Positions 31,401-38,425 of a stretch of 43,430 nucleotides of DNA are shown here, piece by piece. The notes beneath the pieces were generated by a model. The model saw nothing but the letters and a program-made list of their open reading frames with translations, searched no databases and had not been told where the DNA came from. How positions within the stretch are numbered: position 1 is the first letter of the stretch; every line of letters starts with the position of its first letter. The position numbers and the translations under genes are program-made. The DNA is from CALGFH01 sp036003705 (GTDB lineage: Bacteria > Actinomycetota > CALGFH01): positions 1-43,430 of the forward strand of contig DASYSE010000107.1 of assembly GCA_036003705.1 (NCBI GenBank). Reading direction: 5' to 3'.

Positions 31401-33429
31401 GCGGGGCCTCCTGTGGGGGGTCCGATATTTCTGGCACGGTGGCCTCGGCCAGCCAGACGGCGGTGATGCGCCGGTCGGCGGCCAGCCGCCAATGGTCCGG
31501 CAGCCCGGGGCCCGCGGCCGGGATGCGCTCGACCACGCGATGCGCCGTCAGGTCTTCCAGCGCCCGCTTGACCGACCGTGACGGGTGCAACGCGGCTCTG
31601 GCGAGCGTGTTGGTGGACTGCTGGCCGGCGACGGCCAGGGCGTCGAGCACGCGCCAGCGCAGCCGGGGCATGGAATCGCGGGCGACCCGGTTTGCCACTT
31701 CCCATGCCGCGGCGCGGCCGAGCCCGAGCAGCCCGCACGCCCGCCACAGCGCGTGCAGTTGCTTGGCGAACCGGTAGGGGCCCTCGGGGTCGAGCACCAG
31801 GTCAATCTCGCCCTTGTAGTCGCGGGCGACCGGCGACCGGGCCAGGGTGACGAAGTCGGCCAGCTTGGCCAGCCGGTCGACGTCGGCCGGGGCCGGGTCG
31901 AGCGCCGGGGTGGCGGGCGCGTGCCCGAGCAGCCCGGCGGCGGCCTGGGCGATGGCGGCCCGGGCGGCCCGGGTGTCGCTGGCGGCGACCAGCGCGGCCC
32001 GGGTCCCGGCCTCGCGCTCGTCGTCGTCCAGCCGCACCAGCAGGAAGCGGTCGCCCATGACCGCGATGGCGGCGTGGGCCCGGTCGTAGGCGGTCGTCGA
32101 GCACATGACCAGCCCGAGCTTGCCCTTCCATTCCAGCCGATGCCCGCCGCCGGTCCCGACCGCGCGCGACCAGGACCCGTCGTAGACCTCGCGCAGCGCC
32201 GACAAGATGGCGCCGCGCTTGTCGGGGTGCATGGACAAGATGGTGGTGAAGTCCTTGAGCACCGCGAACCCGCGTTCGCCGATCTGGCGTAGCAGCCCGC
32301 CGGTCGCGCCCGCCGAGCGGTCCTTCTCCGGGGTGCCTGACAGCAGGGCGGCCTCGCCGCTCAGGGTGGACTCGACCGAGACGTTCGGGCAGGCGGCCAG
32401 GGCCATGGCTGTCTCGGTCTTGCCCGTGCTCGACCCGCTCACCAGCCCCAGCCACACCGGGTCGGCGTCAAGGTGCATGTTCGCGGCGTAGCAGGCCAGG
32501 GTCGCCCGGAACGCCACCAAGTCGCCGTGCTTGTGGTGGGCGCGGAAGGCCGTCTCGACCTCGGCCAGCGTCCGCCGGGACGGCGGGGGGACCGTGCCAG
32601 AAATCTCGGACTGCCCTTCGACAACGCCTGACGCGCTCGCCGAGCCCTCGACGACGAACAGCGGGGCGAAGTCGTCGAGCCTGAACCCGGCGGCCAGGTG
32701 GTCGGCGGCGGTCGCGTGCGGCCGGTTTGCCTGCGGCTCGACGACCTCGACCTCGGCGGCGACCTCACGCAGCGCGGCGCCGGCGAGCCGGGCATGGTCC
32801 CGCCCGGCCTGGTCGCGGCGGGCCACGATGGTGACGTACCCGTCGCGTAGCCACTCGATATGGGACGTGCGCAGCTGGGCGCCCGGCTTGCCGGCGATGG
32901 TCGTGGCGACCGCGCCCGCCCGGAACAGCGCGTCGGCGCTGGCCTCGCTGTCGACCAGGTAGACGCGCTCGCCGGTCTGCACCGCGTCGAGTACGTGCGG
33001 CAGCCGGTACAGCAGATGCAGCCGGGCGCCGGCCCGGTTGTCCCATCGCCACTCGCCGCCCGTCCACACTTGGTAGCGGGTGCTGGTCGGCTGCTCGTAG
33101 CGGTGGACGCGCAGGACCTCGGCGCCGCTTTCGTCGGGGTAGGGGTAGACGCCCGCCAGCCGGCCGCCGCGGGCCGGGCCGTCGTCGTCGAGGTCCTGGC
33201 GCCGCACGCCGAGCCGGTCGATAACCTGTTGCCAGCCGCAGTCGGCCTCGAAGCAATGGCCGGTCACCCGGGCGCCCTCATAGACGACCTTCAGCGACCG
33301 CTTGCCGCCCGGGTGCCCGACCGGGCAGACATACCGGCCCGGGGTGAACCGGGCGGGCGCGTCGGGGTCGTGCTTCTGCCACGCGCGCCAGAACGCGGCT
33401 TGCCCGCCGGTCATGGTCTGCGCGGTCAC
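31393..33429 (-). CDS. Primase/helicase-like replication protein of the element
   Basis: The protein of 678 residues has a primase-like front and an ATPase behind. A zinc finger of CHC2 type fits C35 (CPVGH), C59 and C64 (CFEADC). Residues about 155-225 resemble a TOPRIM domain (VYLVDSEASADALFRAG and VTIVARRDQAGRDHARLA), but the usual DxD of the second motif reads RRD, so activity may be reduced or altered. The ATPase has Walker A SGSSTGKTE (331-339) and a Walker B-like FAVLKDFTTIL. The C-terminus looks like a winged helix (STNTLARAALHPSRSVKRALEDLTAHRVVER). The start GTG 33429 overlaps the stop of the preceding gene (GTGA). The role, inferred from family and context, is self-replication of the excised element. 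Confidence 0.82.
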   Translation of the reverse strand: MTAQTMTGGQAAFWRAWQKHDPDAPARFTPGRYVCPVGHPGGKRSLKVVYEGARVTGHCFEADCGWQQVIDRLGVRRQDLDDDGPARGGRLAGVYPYPDESGAEVLRVHRYEQPTSTRYQVWTGGEWRWDNRAGARLHLLYRLPHVLDAVQTGERVYLVDSEASADALFRAGAVATTIAGKPGAQLRTSHIEWLRDGYVTIVARRDQAGRDHARLAGAALREVAAEVEVVEPQANRPHATAADHLAAGFRLDDFAPLFVVEGSASASGVVEGQSEISGTVPPPSRRTLAEVETAFRAHHKHGDLVAFRATLACYAANMHLDADPVWLGLVSGSSTGKTETAMALAACPNVSVESTLSGEAALLSGTPEKDRSAGATGGLLRQIGERGFAVLKDFTTILSMHPDKRGAILSALREVYDGSWSRAVGTGGGHRLEWKGKLGLVMCSTTAYDRAHAAIAVMGDRFLLVRLDDDEREAGTRAALVAASDTRAARAAIAQAAAGLLGHAPATPALDPAPADVDRLAKLADFVTLARSPVARDYKGEIDLVLDPEGPYRFAKQLHALWRACGLLGLGRAAAWEVANRVARDSMPRLRWRVLDALAVAGQQSTNTLARAALHPSRSVKRALEDLTAHRVVERIPAAGPGLPDHWRLAADRRITAVWLAEATVPEISDPPQEAPHE

Positions 33430-33626
33430 GACACCCACCGGCTTCGCTCGGCCAGGTCCCAGGTGTGCATGCGGTGAGCGCCCCACCACTGGCCGGCGTC
33501 GCGTGCCTGCCGCCAGTCGGCCAGCCGTGTTACGGTGGCGGGGCCGTAGGTCGCGGTGGTTGTTGGTGTGGGGCCGGGTAGCTGTCGGGGCGCCCGGCCT
33601 TCGCCGTTAGGCGGCCTGGCCATCAT
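33426..33626 (-). CDS. Small hypothetical protein upstream of the primase gene
   Basis: The frame of 66 residues starts ATG 33626 (a second ATG follows at once), overlapping the end of the 91-codon gene by 20 bases. Its stop overlaps the primase GTG. The N-terminal 30 residues are Pro/Thr-rich and probably unstructured. The C-terminus is tryptophan-rich (LADWRQARDAGQWWGAHRMH, TWDLAERSRW), a pattern that suggests a compact DNA- or protein-binding helix. No family is recognised. The tight coupling on both sides supports its being real. Confidence 0.5.
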   Translation of the reverse strand: MMARPPNGEGRAPRQLPGPTPTTTATYGPATVTRLADWRQARDAGQWWGAHRMHTWDLAERSRWVS

Positions 33627-33882
33627 CGCCGCCCCTCTTGCGGGCCCGACTGGACGCCAGCGCGAGGCGGGTGAAGTAGGCGCGGCGCAGGTGCTCGGCG
33701 CGGCGGGCGCGTTCGGCGGGGTCGAGCACGCCTGAAGGGTCGGCCTCGCGCTCGAACCGGGCCAGGAACGCGGCGCGGGCCCGGGCGGTGCGGGCGGTCG
33801 GGTCGGATTCCTTCGCCCATTGGACGTGGGCGGCGATGCTGGCGCGCATGGCGCGCTGCTCGGGGGTGAGCTTGCGGGGCAT
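33607..33882 (-). CDS. Conserved small helical protein of actinobacterial prophage elements
   Basis: This 91-residue protein is the first gene of the leftward operon, with ATG 33882 behind GAGGAA. The sequence MPRKLTPEQRAMRASIAAHVQW, then RAAFLARFEREADPSGVLDPAERARRAEHLRRAYFTRLALASSRARKR, is of a type I know from many actinobacterial prophage-like islands, where it accompanies capsid-terminase cassettes. It is rich in arginine and alanine helices. Its role is unknown; binding of nucleic acid is plausible from the charge. Confidence 0.72.
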   Translation of the reverse strand: MPRKLTPEQRAMRASIAAHVQWAKESDPTARTARARAAFLARFEREADPSGVLDPAERARRAEHLRRAYFTRLALASSRARKRGGDDGQAA

Positions 33883-33964
33883 GGCTTCCTCAGCCGTACC
33901 CCTGCCCTTGCGATACCCAGGGGAGGGAGGCGAGTTCGGGCCAATGCCTAAGTGCTCTGAAGTT

Positions 33965-33985
33965 GTTGCGGGGCAACGGTACGCT
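33965..33985 (+). promoter_or_regulatory. Palindrome and -10 element of the zinc-ribbon gene
   Basis: GTTGC-GGG-GCAAC (33965-33977) is followed directly by TACGCT (33980-33985), which ends seven bases before the ATG at 33993. The palindrome would overlap a repressor or -35 position. The spacer 33883-33992 separates the divergent gene and the leftward operon, and also contains CCCCTG/CAGGGG (33899-33923), so it is the likely control region of the element. Confidence 0.45.
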
Positions 33986-33992
33986 AGGGCGC

Positions 33993-34460
33993 ATGGCAGA
34001 GCAACCCAAGACGGCCTCTCTCTGGATCATGGCCGAGCAACCCTTGCCCCACGATGTCGTCTTCTACTGCGACCAGTGCGCGCGCCGCCACGGCAGCCGA
34101 CGCCTGCTGGCCGCGGCCGACCGGTACTCGGAACCCGGGCCGGGGACGGCCTGGCCGTCCGACGGCTGGCGGCTCTGGTTGGGTCGCCGGTCGGGTCGGA
34201 AGGTTCGCCTGACGAGCGTCACGGGGCCGACTGCGCTGTCCGGTGGCGGCCATCCGGACAAGCGCCGGCCGCGCGAGCGTGTCGGGCCGGTCCTGCGGCC
34301 GGGCGGCCTTCGGTTCCTCTGGGTCCCGCTGGACATGTGGGCGCCCGCCGCGCAGCTCATCTGCTACAAGTGCTCGGCCCGGCCGCGAGTGGCCCGGGCG
34401 AAGCTGGTCGAGCTGGCCGAGCAGGCGATGGCCGCCGGCCGCCATGACGCCTACGTCTAG
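33993..34460 (+). CDS. Zinc-ribbon-like protein, divergent from the element's main operon
   Basis: The protein of 155 residues has two CxxC pairs, FYCDQCARRHG near residue 26 and ICYKCSARPRV near residue 130, that could share one zinc ion. The middle is arginine- and tryptophan-rich (GWRLWLGRRSGRKVRL). The N-terminus repeats itself: MAEQPK at residue 1 and MAEQPL at residue 13, each from an ATG. The ATG at 33993 follows TACGCT in the leaderless pattern. Divergent placement opposite the replication/head operon is where a satellite's master regulator usually sits, so a regulator is plausible, but no helix-turn-helix is visible. Confidence 0.55.
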   Translation: MAEQPKTASLWIMAEQPLPHDVVFYCDQCARRHGSRRLLAAADRYSEPGPGTAWPSDGWRLWLGRRSGRKVRLTSVTGPTALSGGGHPDKRRPRERVGPVLRPGGLRFLWVPLDMWAPAAQLICYKCSARPRVARAKLVELAEQAMAAGRHDAYV

Positions 34461-34469
34461 AGCCTTCCT

Positions 34470-34493
34470 GTACGGCACGCCGTACGCTACGCT
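34470..34493 (+). promoter_or_regulatory. hicBA promoter with palindromic operator
   Basis: GTACGGC-AC-GCCGTAC (34470-34485) is a perfect 7-bp inverted repeat that overlaps two phased TACGCT hexamers (34483-34488 and 34488-34493). The second lies six bases before the hicB ATG. Such toxin-antitoxin promoters are commonly bound by the antitoxin, so autoregulation is likely. Confidence 0.55.
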
Positions 34494-34499
34494 CAAGCC

Positions 34500-34718
34500 A
34501 TGAGCGAACACATGGCAACGCTGCACGCCGTCATCACCCAGGAAGGCGACTGGTACGTTGCCCAATGCCTCGAAGTCGACGTGGCCAGTCAGGGCAAGAC
34601 CATCGAGGATGCGCTCACCAACCTGCGAGAAGCCTTAGAACTCTACTTCGAGGATGAGCCGGTCCCGCAGACGCCGCAGCCGATGGTCGCTCCCGTCGAG
34701 GTCCGCATCCCCGCGTGA
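34500..34718 (+). CDS. hicB: HicB-family antitoxin
   Basis: The 72-residue protein has the HicB partial RNase H-like fold: LHAVITQEGDWYVAQCLEVDVASQGKTIEDALTNLREALELYFED. Such proteins bind and neutralise HicA. This is the short form without a visible C-terminal DNA-binding domain, so the operator may be read by the complex or by another protein. The ATG follows a -10-like hexamer with no ribosome-binding site, and the stop overlaps the hicA start (GTGA). Antitoxin-first order is common in this family. Confidence 0.82.
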   Translation: MSEHMATLHAVITQEGDWYVAQCLEVDVASQGKTIEDALTNLREALELYFEDEPVPQTPQPMVAPVEVRIPA

Positions 34719-34948
34719 GCGGCCTGCCGGTCGTATCGGGCGCCAAGACTGTCCAAGCCCTACGGCGGGCCGGCTTCCAGAAGCCACCCGGCCGTCGTGG
34801 TCAACGCGGCAGCCACGTGAAGCTACGGCATCCCACGACAGGGCGGACAGCCATCGTCCCGCAGCATCCCGAACTGGCGGTCGGCACGCTCAGGTCGGTC
34901 CTCCGGCAGGCGGGCCTGACAGCTGAGGAATTCCGTCAGCTCCTCTGA
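34715..34948 (+). CDS. hicA: HicA-family mRNA interferase toxin
   Basis: The 77-residue protein has the dsRBD-like HicA fold with the catalytic histidine H34 in GSHVKLRHP. The N-terminal SGAKTVQALRRAGF and the C-terminal AVGTLRSVLRQAGLTAEEF are typical. HicA cleaves mRNA when not bound by HicB. The GTG start at 34715 overlaps the hicB stop. It ends one base from the integrase stop, so the pair is convergent with the integrase. The pair probably stabilises the integrated element or acts in phage defence; both are inference. Confidence 0.85.
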   Translation: MSGLPVVSGAKTVQALRRAGFQKPPGRRGQRGSHVKLRHPTTGRTAIVPQHPELAVGTLRSVLRQAGLTAEEFRQLL

Positions 34949-34949
34949 C

Positions 34950-35855
34950 CTACAGGTCGCCGAGCCCGAGCCGGCGGGCCTCGTCGGCGGCCCGCTCGGC
35001 GGCGGTCGCCGCGGCGTAGCGGTCGAGCATGTCGCGGCGCGACCAGCCGGCCACGGCCATGAGCCCGCCTTCGGTGCCCCCGGCGGCCAGCCAGCGGTGC
35101 GCGGCGGTGTGGCGCAGCACATGGGGGTGAAAGCCCTTGATGCCGGCGAGGGTGGCGCGGTCGCCCAGGGCGGCGTGCAAACCCGAGTACCCGAGCGTCT
35201 TGCTGCGGGCGCCGAGCCAGAGCGCCGGGCTCGCGGCGAGCCGATGGGCCCGGCGCAGCCGTAGGTAGCGGTCCAGCGCCCGGCCGGTCTGCGGGCCGAA
35301 CGGCACCAGCCGTCCCTTGCCGCCCTTGCCCCGGCGCACCAGCGCCGTCCCGGCGCGCAGGTCGACGTCGTCGACGGTGAGCGCGACCGCCTCGCCGGCC
35401 CGCAGTCCCGTCTCGAGCATGAGCCGTACCAGGGCGTCGTCGCGTCGGTGCAGGAACGTCGGGCCTTGGCAGGCGCCAAGCAGCGCCTTGAGCTGGGCAT
35501 CGGACAGCACCGGCGTCACCTTCTCGTCGACCCGGGGCGGCTTGAGCCCGAGTAGCGGGTCGGCGTCCAGCTCGCCCTCTTCGACCAGCCAGGCGGCGAA
35601 CCGGCGCAGCGCGAGCTGGCGGGCTTTGGCGCTGTTGCCCTCGGCGCCGTGGTCGAGCAGATCGGCGACATAGGCGGTGACGGTCGCCCGGTCGAGCACG
35701 GCCGGGGTGCCGGTTCGCTCCGCCCAGGCCAGGAACGCCCGGGCGCCGCCCGCGTACACCTTCAGCGTGGCCGGCGACTTCCGCTCGGCGCGTAGGTGCA
35801 ACTCCCAGCTCGGCAGCAGGGCGGCCAGGTCGAGACTCGGGCGTTGCTTGGGCAT
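34950..35855 (-). CDS. int: Tyrosine recombinase/integrase
   Basis: The protein of 301 residues is of XerC/XerD size and type. The N-terminal SAM-like domain spans about residues 7-95 (LPSWELHLRAERKSPATLKVYAG). The catalytic residues are R152 (ETGLRAGEAVAL), H245 and R248 (HPHVLRHTAAH), W271 in the last histidine position (AGWSRRDMLDRY) and nucleophile Y280; the beta-hairpin lysine lies in KGGKGRLVP. It is the outermost gene at the right end, 116 bp from the attachment repeat at 35972, with its start facing that repeat. This is the usual place for an element's integrase. A chromosomal XerC is less likely because of that position. Confidence 0.88.
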   Translation of the reverse strand: MPKQRPSLDLAALLPSWELHLRAERKSPATLKVYAGGARAFLAWAERTGTPAVLDRATVTAYVADLLDHGAEGNSAKARQLALRRFAAWLVEEGELDADPLLGLKPPRVDEKVTPVLSDAQLKALLGACQGPTFLHRRDDALVRLMLETGLRAGEAVALTVDDVDLRAGTALVRRGKGGKGRLVPFGPQTGRALDRYLRLRRAHRLAASPALWLGARSKTLGYSGLHAALGDRATLAGIKGFHPHVLRHTAAHRWLAAGGTEGGLMAVAGWSRRDMLDRYAAATAAERAADEARRLGLGDL

Positions 35856-35971
35856 AGCCGATATCTTGACCTAGAGCGCTGCGCTATGGCAAGCTCGACC
35901 CTGGCCGCTACTGTTACCGCAGCTCAGGAAGGGGATTCGGCGGCCCTAGCCTACCCGGCTTCAGTCGAGTT

Positions 35972-35983
35972 ATACCTCGCATA
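35972..35983 (+). repeat. Right attachment-site core (attR), ATACCTCGCATA
   Basis: This is an exact copy of 25282-25293 in the same orientation, 116 bp upstream of the integrase start and 17 bp past the stop of the chromosomal histone-deacetylase-family gene. The spacer 35856-35971 holds no gene and is the probable attP-arm region. Confidence 0.55.
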
Positions 35984-36000
35984 CCTCCTGGTCGGGCGGG

Positions 36001-37080
36001 TCACGACTGCTGGAACCCGGCCAGGAAGGCCACCGCGTTGGCCCCAAGGGCGTCTAGGGCGTAGCCGCCCTCCTGGACCACCACCGTCGGCCGGCCGACC
36101 CCGGCCAGGGCGGCGCCGATGCGCCGGAAGCCCTCGGTGGTCACCTGGAAGGCGCCCAGCGGGTCGCCGGCGAAGGTGTCGAAGCCGAGCGAGACGACCA
36201 GGGTCGCCGGGCCGAACCCGGCCACCAGCTCGATCGCCTCCTGGAGGGTTTCCAGATACTCGTCGTCGCCGGTGCCGTCGGGCAGGGGCAGGTTGCGGGT
36301 CGTGCCCCGGCCCGGCCCGTCGCCGGCCTCGTCGGCGGCCCCGGTGAAGTGCGGGTAGTGACCGCCCGGCTCGCCGTGCAGCGACACGTACAGCACCTCG
36401 CCATCCTCCCAGAACACGTCCTGGGTGCCGTTGCCGTGGTGGAAGTCGACGTCGACGATCGCCACCCGCCCGAGCCGGCCGAGCGCCCTGGCCGCGATGG
36501 CGGCGTTGTTGAGCAGGCAGAAGCCGCCGTAGTAGCCGGGGCCGGCATGATGGCCCGGCGGGCGGCACAGCGCGTAGGCGGCGCCGGCGCCGCCGGCGAC
36601 CAGGTCGACGGCGGTGAGGGCGGCGTCGGCCGCGCCCACCGCGGCCGTGAAGCTCCCGGCGACCAGCGGGGTCGCCGTGTCGAAGCAGAACCAGCCGGGC
36701 CGGCCGACCCCGCTGCCCAGGTCGCGGCCGCCTCCCCTGGCCAGCCGGGAGATGGCGAAGGAGTCGGGGATCAGCACCGGCGGTCCTCCGGCCGCCCGCC
36801 AGGCCGCCCACGCCCCCTGGAGGAACTCGACAAGGGCCGGCTCGTGCACGGCCAGGATCGGCTCCATCCCGTGCCCGGCCGGCTCGACCACCGGGTGGCC
36901 GGCCGCGGCCAAGCCGGCTCGGAGCAGCTCACCCCGCTCCACCCGCTCGTACACCGGCCGCACGAGCTCGCCGTAGTTCACCTCGTAGGGCGGGTCGTGT
37001 TCGCGGTGGGCGTCGCCGGCCACCACCGGCATCGGGTCCATGACCACGGACCCTACTGGAGTCGGCGGCGCCCCGGTCAT
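36001..37080 (-). CDS. Histone deacetylase-family (AcuC/amidohydrolase) protein
   Basis: The protein of up to 359 residues belongs to the arginase/deacetylase fold. Zinc ligands and catalytic residues are seen in RPPGHHAGPGYYGGFCLLNN (tandem histidines), VDVDFHHGNGTQDVFW (Asp-x-His) and SLGFDTFAGDPLG (second Asp), with the tyrosine of QEGGYALDALG. Bacterial members deacetylate acetyl-CoA synthetase, acetylpolyamines or other small amides; the substrate is not clear here. An in-frame ATG at 37041 (MDPMPVVAGDAHREHD) may be the true start. Its stop lies just outside the right end of the integrated element, so its 3' flank was probably part of the original integration site. Confidence 0.85.
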   Translation of the reverse strand: MTGAPPTPVGSVVMDPMPVVAGDAHREHDPPYEVNYGELVRPVYERVERGELLRAGLAAAGHPVVEPAGHGMEPILAVHEPALVEFLQGAWAAWRAAGGPPVLIPDSFAISRLARGGGRDLGSGVGRPGWFCFDTATPLVAGSFTAAVGAADAALTAVDLVAGGAGAAYALCRPPGHHAGPGYYGGFCLLNNAAIAARALGRLGRVAIVDVDFHHGNGTQDVFWEDGEVLYVSLHGEPGGHYPHFTGAADEAGDGPGRGTTRNLPLPDGTGDDEYLETLQEAIELVAGFGPATLVVSLGFDTFAGDPLGAFQVTTEGFRRIGAALAGVGRPTVVVQEGGYALDALGANAVAFLAGFQQS

Positions 37081-37116
37081 GCGGCCGACCCGTCACGGCC
37101 TGTCATGCCGATCGGC

Positions 37117-37122
37117 TAGGGT
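37117..37122 (+). promoter_or_regulatory. Candidate -10 element of the YcaQ-like gene
   Basis: TAGGGT ends eight bases before the ATG at 37131 and no ribosome-binding site intervenes. This fits the leaderless pattern. Confidence 0.4.
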
Positions 37123-37130
37123 TTCCGCAC

Positions 37131-38363
37131 ATGCCCGACTCCCTCTCCCTCGACCAGGCCAGGCGGGTCGCCCTGGCCGCCCAGGGTCTGGCGGCGCCCG
37201 CCCGGGCCAACCGGGCAGGACCGGCGAGGTTGCGCGCCGCCCTGGACCAGCTGGGCGCCCTCCAGATCGACTCGATCAACGTGGTCGCCCGCAGCCACGA
37301 GCTGGTCCTGGCCGCCCGGGCCGGCGCCCACGACCGGGCGGCGTTCGACCGGGTCGTCTACCGCCGCCGGGACGGCTTCGAGTACTGGGGGCACGCCGCC
37401 TCGTTCCTGCCGATGGCCCAGTTCCGGCTGTGCCTGCCCCGGATGCGGCGGCTGGCCGCCGCCACCCGCGGCTGGTGGGCGGACATCCGCCAGCGCCACC
37501 ACCGGCTGTACGGCCCGGTGCTGGACCGCATCCGGGCCGAGGGGCCACTGGCCGCCTCCGCCTTCCGCGACCCCGACGGCCCGCGCCGCGGCAGCTGGTG
37601 GGACTGGGCGCCGGCCAAGCATGTGCTCGAGGACCTGTTCGACCAGGGCGTGGTGCTGGTCCACGACCGGGTCAACTTCGAGCGCCGCTACGACCTGGCC
37701 GAGCGGGTCCTGCCGCCCGGGGTCGACACCTCCGAGCCGACGCCGGCCGAGGCCGCCCTCGAGCTGACCCTGCTGGCCGCCCGCGCCCTCGGCGTCGGCA
37801 CCGCCGCCGACCTGGCCGACTACTACCGCCTGCGGCCGGCCGAGGCCAGGGCGGCGCTGGCCGAGGCGGTGGCCGCCGGCCTGCTCCAGGAGGTCGCCGT
37901 GGCCGGCTGGGCCAAGCCGGCCTACCTGCTCCCGGGTACCCGCGTGCCGCGGCGGGTGGCCCACCCGCCGGTGCTGCTCAGCCCATTCGACTCGCTGATC
38001 TGGTCGCGCGAGCGCACCCAACGGCTGTTCGGCTTTCGCTACCGGCTGGAGGTCTACGTGCCCGCCCCCAGGCGGGTCCACGGCTACTACACGATGCCGG
38101 TGCTTGCCGGCGGCCGGCTGGTGGCCCGGGCCGACCCCAAGCACGACCGCCGGGACGGCCGCCTGCTGCTGCGGCGCCTGCACCTGGAGGCGCCCGACGA
38201 GCCCGACGCCGCCGTGGCCGCGACCGCGGCCGCCGCCGCCCGGCTGGCCGTCCACCTGGGCGCCGGCCGGGTCGAGGCCGGCGACGCCATGCCCGCCGAC
38301 CTGGCCAAGCGGCTGCGGGTGGCGCTGGAGACCGTGGGGCCCCTGGGGGCGGCCGGCGCCTGA
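37131..38363 (+). CDS. YcaQ/AlkZ-family DNA glycosylase (winged-helix)
   Basis: The protein of 410 residues matches the HTH_42 family of DNA glycosylases (AlkZ and E. coli YcaQ), which unhook interstrand crosslinks and remove bulky alkyl lesions. The catalytic Q-x-D motif is Q45-I46-D47 in LGALQIDSINVVARSHELVLAARAG; the Asp in the third position resembles YcaQ rather than AlkZ. Three winged-helix units follow, with FEYWGHAASFLP, VLEDLFDQGVVLVHDRVNFERRYDLAERVLP and the C-terminal LLSPFDSLIWSRERTQRLFGFRYRLEVYVP. In antibiotic producers such enzymes give self-resistance, but no such cluster is seen here, so general repair is more likely. Confidence 0.85.
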   Translation: MPDSLSLDQARRVALAAQGLAAPARANRAGPARLRAALDQLGALQIDSINVVARSHELVLAARAGAHDRAAFDRVVYRRRDGFEYWGHAASFLPMAQFRLCLPRMRRLAAATRGWWADIRQRHHRLYGPVLDRIRAEGPLAASAFRDPDGPRRGSWWDWAPAKHVLEDLFDQGVVLVHDRVNFERRYDLAERVLPPGVDTSEPTPAEAALELTLLAARALGVGTAADLADYYRLRPAEARAALAEAVAAGLLQEVAVAGWAKPAYLLPGTRVPRRVAHPPVLLSPFDSLIWSRERTQRLFGFRYRLEVYVPAPRRVHGYYTMPVLAGGRLVARADPKHDRRDGRLLLRRLHLEAPDEPDAAVAATAAAAARLAVHLGAGRVEAGDAMPADLAKRLRVALETVGPLGAAGA

Positions 38364-38380
38364 GCCTGGCCGACCCGCGC

Positions 38381-38386
38381 TACCCT
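38381..38386 (+). promoter_or_regulatory. Candidate -10 element ahead of the homogentisate dioxygenase-like gene
   Basis: TACCCT ends six bases before an in-frame GTG at 38393. The ATG at 38426, with AAAGGGGG upstream, is the alternative start and is used in the annotation. Confidence 0.35.
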
Positions 38387-38425
38387 GCGGTGGTGTCCCG
38401 TCGAGCCGCCAAAGGGGGCGAGCGG

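Larger units (their letters stand above)
25282..35983. mobile_element. Integrated tailless phage-satellite-like element (capsid-forming PICI-like)
   Basis: The element of about 10.7 kb is bounded by the direct repeat ATACCTCGCATA. In order from the right end it carries a tyrosine integrase, hicBA, a zinc-ribbon protein, then one leftward operon: two small proteins, a primase/ATPase, three small proteins, HK97-type capsid, portal, protease, a 42-codon zinc-finger-like gene, HNH nuclease and large terminase. No tail tube, tape measure, baseplate, holin or lysin is visible. Most of the leftward genes overlap or abut. Gene content resembles capsid-forming phage-inducible islands and, in size, the phiRv1/phiRv2 elements of Mycobacterium tuberculosis. 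A deletion-decayed prophage is the alternative, but all frames appear intact. Confidence 0.8.
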
